From assembly GCA_018380885.1 (NCBI GenBank), contig JAGZSY010000014.1, forward strand, positions 62,001 to 126,000: 64,000 nt of DNA. The letters run 5' to 3'. Below the pieces are notes generated by a model. That model was not told the DNA's origin. It saw only the letters and a program-made list of their open reading frames with translations, and did no database searches. The position numbers and the translations under genes were made by a program. This DNA is from Enterocloster asparagiformis. GTDB lineage: Bacteria > Bacillota > Clostridia > Lachnospirales > Lachnospiraceae. Each line of letters opens with the position of its first letter. The stretch's first letter is position 1. Shown here in pieces: positions 60,519 through 64,000 of the stretch.

Positions 60519-61219
60519 TCCCCATCCTCCGATCCATCATAAAAAATCAGTTCATTCGAATACGGAAGTGTTCTAGCCCACTGGATAAAACTATCGGACC
60601 ATTCAGTAAGTTTATGATTTTTTCGCTGGTGTACAATGTTACGGATATTCTCATAATTCATACTTACTGTACGTGTTTGTAGCCAGGATTCAGGAAGCAA
60701 TCGAATTAGCTCTTTCCAATACATCTTATCTTTCGTTTCAAGGTATCTAATTCTCAGTTTTTCAGCATATTCCACTACTACATTCCATATATCATCAACC
60801 GTAGCATTCGGGTCTACGTAATATGTATCAATGGGTAGATTTGAGTAGTGATCCATTTCGAAACAATCCTTTGTAATCGGAGTAGATACTAGCTTATGCA
60901 TTTTGCTAGTCGAGTTAGCTACCGTTCCCACTTTGTATGTATCAAATTCAGACCACCAGTATTGAGGCGCTGTAATGTCTACCCATACCTGAATTTGCCT
61001 TATAAACTTCCGGTGCTCGCTTCCACCACTTATAAGTCGCTGAGCTAATTGCATATCATTATCTCCTATTAGCAAATGACATCCTCTGATGTCATCCTTG
61101 CCATCAATATCTGCAGGCCATACATGTTTGCTGTCGCTTTTATCCCAACTATTCATCGGATTTCTCATTCCGCGCAATGCCGGTTCAAAACCAGCGATCA
61201 TTGTCTTTTCAAACTTCAA
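60515..61219 (-). CDS. Possible ThyX-like (flavin-dependent thymidylate synthase superfamily) protein
   Basis: A 234-residue protein. The region about 65-110 (EHRKFIRQIQVWVDITAPQY, then WWSEFDTYKVGT and NSTSKMH) has the order of conserved His, Arg and Ser residues seen around the nucleotide/FAD site of ThyX, but the classical RHRxxSxNxxSxR motif is not intact. Operon context with dut, nrd and a guanylate kinase makes a thymidylate role plausible. The start is a TTG at 61219 behind AAAGGAAG. Treat the family assignment as tentative. Confidence 0.4.
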   Translation of the reverse strand: MKFEKTMIAGFEPALRGMRNPMNSWDKSDSKHVWPADIDGKDDIRGCHLLIGDNDMQLAQRLISGGSEHRKFIRQIQVWVDITAPQYWWSEFDTYKVGTVANSTSKMHKLVSTPITKDCFEMDHYSNLPIDTYYVDPNATVDDIWNVVVEYAEKLRIRYLETKDKMYWKELIRLLPESWLQTRTVSMNYENIRNIVHQRKNHKLTEWSDSFIQWARTLPYSNELIFYDGSEDGE

Positions 61220-61411
61220 TCAATCAGCTTCCTTTCTACATCTAATGCAAAACTTTTCACACATAGTTTCATAGCAAGGCTGTCCCCAAAATTCCCCACG
61301 ATATTCTTCGTGCTTCCTAATCCAAAGATTGTTACCACATGTTGGGCACCGCTCGTTTATCATTACAATAGCAGTATTATTATGCCTTGTTTCTGATTGG
61401 CCAAAAAGCAT
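61220..61411 (-). CDS. Small zinc-ribbon protein (63 aa)
   Basis: A 63-residue protein with two knuckles, CPTCGNN and CIRCRK, separated by about 30 residues that include two further Cys; a probable zinc ribbon. The ATG at 61411 is preceded by a GGGACGGGAA stretch. The stop overlaps the TTG start of the next gene. It overlaps the end of the Cys-rich ORF by 32 nt in another frame. Confidence 0.6.
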   Translation of the reverse strand: MLFGQSETRHNNTAIVMINERCPTCGNNLWIRKHEEYRGEFWGQPCYETMCEKFCIRCRKEAD

Positions 61412-61547
61412 CACACTTCCCGTCCCCTTTAATTCGTCCTGCTGCAAAATCTACATATGATTGCCACAAACTTGAAGGCGCTCTATACCGCCAACACTTT
61501 AATTTATAAGGACAATGTTTAGATGAACACTTTGTTATATCCGCCAT
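61380..61547 (-). CDS. Small Cys-rich protein (55 aa)
   Basis: A 55-residue frame with GAGGAGGGA directly before its ATG at 61547. Cysteines follow KCSSKHCPYKLKCWRY and a late CDAFWP, a four-Cys pattern I have seen in short phage proteins and that suggests metal binding. It begins the run of overlapping small genes leading to the nucleotide enzymes. Function unknown. The gap upstream to 61652 holds no clear gene. Confidence 0.65.
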   Translation of the reverse strand: MADITKCSSKHCPYKLKCWRYRAPSSLWQSYVDFAAGRIKGDGKCDAFWPIRNKA

Positions 61548-61651
61548 ATTCCCTCCTCATAATTAGCTAAAACGTTTTTTCTGTTTCTCTTAGCTGTTTC
61601 ATAGTCAAGATATCTTTATATCACCAAACATAATCTCTTTCAAAATTTGGA

Positions 61652-61942
61652 TTATACAATCCTCCCATCCCATTTTTCAAATTGTTCTATTTTTGCAGCC
61701 AGAGCTTCTGATATTCGTAATTCACTGGACATATCCCTAATAGCCCACTTCACAAGTAATGGCAGATTAAGCAAGTCGTTTGATGATCTTGATCTCTGTC
61801 CAATTATTTTTCCGTCTGCTCTAAGTAATGTCACATGATAAGTGTATAAGTCATTCAGTGCAACCGTAGAAAAAATCTCTACCCGAGCAAGGAATTTCTG
61901 TCCAGTCAAACTAATTTCCTTATCTAATACTATTTTATTCAT
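61652..61942 (-). CDS. Hypothetical protein (96 aa) after the SprT-like gene
   Basis: A 96-residue protein starting at the ATG at 61942, behind GGAGGA and overlapping the end of the SprT-like gene by 8 nt. The N-terminal half is strand-rich (TGQKFLARVEIFSTVAL, then YTYHVTLLR) and the C-terminal half helical. The open frame upstream lies inside the SprT-like gene and is not part of it. No domain recognised. Confidence 0.55.
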   Translation of the reverse strand: MNKIVLDKEISLTGQKFLARVEIFSTVALNDLYTYHVTLLRADGKIIGQRSRSSNDLLNLPLLVKWAIRDMSSELRISEALAAKIEQFEKWDGRIV

Positions 61943-62570
61943 CTTCCTCCATTTCGAGTTCGCAGCCACATGTACCACAAACGATCCTTTTATCGCGTTT
62001 CGCCCGAACAACCAGATCGCATCCAGGGCAAGTGTATTTAAAGCTAGTTTTATTTTTCGGAGGCTTTTCTTCTTCCCTGTCCCCGCCTCGGAAATAATCA
62101 AATGCCTTCTCATCTGGCATTATTGTATCCCTGATAAATTTCAATAGCGTGTCATCAGGTTCAGTAAAGCCCCAGCCCACACTTTTGCCCTTTTCTACAA
62201 TTAAGCCAACTTCCTCAGCTAAAGCCTTAAACTTCTTATTATGTACATTTCCGTTACAGTCTTTGACTCCGTAGAATGCATTTGCGTAATGTACCATCTC
62301 ATGTTGCAGAGTGCCGACAATCTGTTCAACTGGAGCGTTAAGATACAAAGGATTTAAATTGATCTCATAGCGTGCCAAGTTTTCATCTTCATCATGCTCT
62401 TTTTGACGCCAAACCTTTCCCAGTGTAAAATGACCAAGATTGTTCGATCTCGCTTTTTGAAGTGTAATTACCGGCGGCGACAGTTTTCCTTCGTAATACT
62501 TTTCATTCAGAATATCGAAAATACGATATAGCTCATTTAGAGCTGTTCCAACTACATTAATACAACTCAC
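61935..62570 (-). CDS. SprT-like zinc metalloprotein
   Basis: A 211-residue protein with a SprT/Spartan-type domain. The metal site is QHEMVHYAN near residue 90 (HExxH type), followed by GNVHNKKFKALAEEVGL with the third ligand. A C-terminal zinc ribbon has CPGCDLV and CGTCGCE. Relatives include DNA-protein crosslink proteases and phage or plasmid proteins. The start is uncertain: a GTG at 62570 is the only plausible one and has a close GGAAG. A strong promoter lies upstream at 62669-62697. Confidence 0.85.
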   Translation of the reverse strand: MSCINVVGTALNELYRIFDILNEKYYEGKLSPPVITLQKARSNNLGHFTLGKVWRQKEHDEDENLARYEINLNPLYLNAPVEQIVGTLQHEMVHYANAFYGVKDCNGNVHNKKFKALAEEVGLIVEKGKSVGWGFTEPDDTLLKFIRDTIMPDEKAFDYFRGGDREEEKPPKNKTSFKYTCPGCDLVVRAKRDKRIVCGTCGCELEMEEDE

Positions 62571-62668
62571 CTTCCTTATTTAGTTTTTTTGTTTAACATG
62601 TTATGGGGTTTTCTCCTTGCGGAGGCTCGAACGAGCAAGAATAAGTAGATAGATTCTACTATAGGTAA

Positions 62669-62697
62669 AGTATATCACTATTTTTTGAACCTGTCAA
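62669..62697 (-). promoter_or_regulatory. Strong promoter for the SprT-to-nucleotide gene run
   Basis: A perfect TTGACA (62692-62697), 17 bp and TATACT (62669-62674) on the minus strand. The leader of about 95 nt contains a GCTCG/CGAGC hairpin, a short GTAGA/TCTAC repeat, an AAGGAG site and a seven-codon frame (ATG at about 62591-62593) ahead of the SprT-like gene. Confidence 0.85.
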
Positions 62698-62704
62698 TAT
62701 GGGT

Positions 62705-64000
62705 TTAATTTTTAGTTATCATTTTTATAAATTCATCTTCTGTTATGATATTTATGCCAGCCTCTTTGGCACTTTGTGTTTTACCTGTGTTTGACATTTT
62801 GTCATTTGCAATTAGAAAGTCTGTACTTTTACTAACAGTGTTAGTAACTTTGCCACCGTGTATTTCAATATCTGTTACAAGATCTCTTCTGTTTTTGTAA
62901 ATATTGAGTTTTCCTGTTATACAAAATGTTTTGCCGGCAAATTGGAGTTCGGATGCTTTTCTAGTTTTTTTAAATTCTAGTATGTTTGCAAGTTCGTAAA
63001 ACCCAGAATCTTTATATATACTCTGTAACCATTTCCAAATATTATCTGCAGTTTTTACACCAATTCCGTTGATATTCATCAAGGCTGAATAATCCGCTGA
63101 TGAAAAAGAGCTCCAATTATTGTCAAAATAATCCGCTATAAGACCTGACTGAGCTCTGCCTACTCCAGGGATTCCGCATGCTGTGAGAAACTGTGTCATA
63201 GTACATGTTTTACTCTTTTCGATAGATTCTAAAAGCTTTTTTACAGATTTTTCACCATAACCTTCCAGAAAGATCATTTCCTCAGCGTGCTTAGCAAGCC
63301 GGTAAATGTCTATGGGTTCATTAATCCAGCCAAAATCTACAAAGGTACTTAATGTGGCTGTGGATAGGCCGTCAATGTTCATAGCGTCACGTCTTACAAA
63401 ATTTTCAAGACGCTTCAGCACTTTTCCGCTACAATCATTATTTGTACATCTCAGGATTTCTGTATCATGGTCTTTTACGATTTCAAGCTTTTCTCCGCAA
63501 ATCGGACATATTGTCGGAATTTGACAAGTTCCCGTTTTCGAAAGGTTCTCGCGAATTTGAGGAATAATCATGTTGGCTTTATAAACTGTTATCTCGTCGT
63601 TATAGCCCAACTCTAGTGCCTTGAAAATACTAACATTGTGAATTGAGGCACGGTTTACTGAAGTACCATCAATAACAACTGTATTAAAAACAGCGACTGG
63701 CGTAAGCACGCCCGTCCTCCCCATACTCCATTCAACGTCTATCAGCCGGGTCCGTTCCTCCTCGTCATAAAACTTAAATGCCATTGCAGAACGAAAATAT
63801 TTCCTAGTCCTCCCAAGGCTATTCGCATATGAAGTATCATTAAACCGCAGAACCTCTCCATCAATAGGATAATGTAGCTTATTACACTCTAACCTAACCG
63901 GATCAATTGTCTGTTCAAGTATTTCCAGATTTTCAGAATCACTAATTGCCAGATGCGGGACAACTGTAAATCCAAGAGAACGAAGCTTTTCAAGCTCCTG
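62705..64000 (-). CDS. ligA: NAD-dependent DNA ligase LigA (C-terminal part, cut by window edge)
   Basis: The frame is open from the right window edge to a stop at 62705, about 431 residues. It starts inside the nucleotidyltransferase domain (YPIDGEVLRFND, then RTRKYF, AMAFKF) and runs through the OB fold (GRTGVLTPVAVF, NRASIHN). A zinc finger (CPICGEK and CTNNDC), helix-hairpin-helix repeats (GYGEKSVKKL, GIPGVGRAQ, INGIGVKTA) and a C-terminal BRCT domain (FCITGKL) follow. It joins nicked DNA using NAD. Codon use is AT-rich like the rest of the element, so it is probably element-borne rather than the host ligase. Confidence 0.93.
   Translation of the reverse strand, partial: QELEKLRSLGFTVVPHLAISDSENLEILEQTIDPVRLECNKLHYPIDGEVLRFNDTSYANSLGRTRKYFRSAMAFKFYDEEERTRLIDVEWSMGRTGVLTPVAVFNTVVIDGTSVNRASIHNVSIFKALELGYNDEITVYKANMIIPQIRENLSKTGTCQIPTICPICGEKLEIVKDHDTEILRCTNNDCSGKVLKRLENFVRRDAMNIDGLSTATLSTFVDFGWINEPIDIYRLAKHAEEMIFLEGYGEKSVKKLLESIEKSKTCTMTQFLTACGIPGVGRAQSGLIADYFDNNWSSFSSADYSALMNINGIGVKTADNIWKWLQSIYKDSGFYELANILEFKKTRKASELQFAGKTFCITGKLNIYKNRRDLVTDIEIHGGKVTNTVSKSTDFLIANDKMSNTGKTQSAKEAGINIITEDEFIKMITKN

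Larger units (their letters stand above)
53281..64000. mobile_element. Left part of an integrative element (prophage-like) inserted at tRNA-Ala
   Basis: Directly after the tRNA 3' end the sequence becomes visibly AT-rich and gene content changes from host metabolism to an integrase plus DNA-precursor and replication genes. The tyrosine recombinase is next to the tRNA and points at it, the usual layout of tRNA-integrated elements. The element runs off the right edge; no structural phage genes, relaxase or second attachment site are visible, so phage versus ICE cannot be settled. The deoxynucleotide genes and SleB-like hydrolase favour a phage. Confidence 0.8.

Overview
The window looks like a chromosomal segment of a relatively GC-rich, spore-forming member of the Clostridia, most likely Lachnospiraceae. 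The evidence is a sigF (spoIIA) operon joined to spoVA genes, a T-box leader in front of valS, the tig-clpP-clpX-lon-engB order, YesM/YesN-type two-component genes, and a three-gene DUF5717/DUF5716/TPR operon of the kind I associate with this family. Family names are from recognition of motifs and gene order, not from database searches. Almost every gene is on the minus strand, so transcription runs from high to low coordinates; the clear plus-strand genes are a DUF4364 regulator, a CYTH protein and one tRNA.

Layout, left to right. 1-2300: an NhaC-like antiporter (cut by the window edge) and an ornithine-carbamoyltransferase-family enzyme next to a TetR regulator, with related ACATAC/GTATGT palindromes in front of both the enzyme and the regulator. 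2350-5960: spoIIAA-spoIIAB-sigF, a small membrane protein, then spoVAA-AB-AC, with a sigma-G-like promoter inside the cluster. 5987-8827: folC, a 47-residue acidic ORF and a TPR membrane protein. 8936-14140: valS behind a valine T-box, apparently followed in the same transcript by a SARP/BTAD regulator with a degenerate GGDEF-like tail and an EamA transporter. 14137-20471: a YbaK-type editing protein and the uncharacterised DUF5717/Hsp70-like/TPR operon. 20649-29703: DUF4364, engB, lon, clpX, clpP, trigger factor, a DJ-1 protein, a CYTH protein and small genes; the tig promoter region carries unusual palindromic and tandem repeats.

29710-39328: a galactose-type ABC importer (mglBAC) preceded by a YesN/YesM two-component system and two membrane-anchored sugar-binding proteins. 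One is a clear paralogue of MglB, so the whole set reads as a sugar receptor, signalling pair and transporter. 39430-53145: a 14-gene cobalamin operon (cbiD, F, H, J, ET, A, cobT, cobU, cobS, a short cobU paralogue, cbiB, cobD, cbiP, cbiC), covering most anaerobic corrin-ring and nucleotide-loop steps. It has a sigma-A promoter only about 25-30 nt before the first gene, hence no room for a B12 riboswitch; cbiK/X, cbiL and cbiG are not in the window.

53208-53280 is tRNA-Ala(CGC). Immediately after it the base composition becomes clearly AT-rich: a mobile element, probably a prophage or related integrative element, starts with iterated short repeats and a tyrosine recombinase pointing at the tRNA and continues past the right edge. 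Its visible cargo is a DNA-precursor and replication module: NrdD/NrdG/glutaredoxin, dUTPase, a guanylate-kinase-like enzyme, a possible ThyX relative, a SprT-like metalloprotein, NAD-dependent DNA ligase, a SleB-like wall hydrolase and several tiny Cys-rich proteins. Several of its genes start with TTG.
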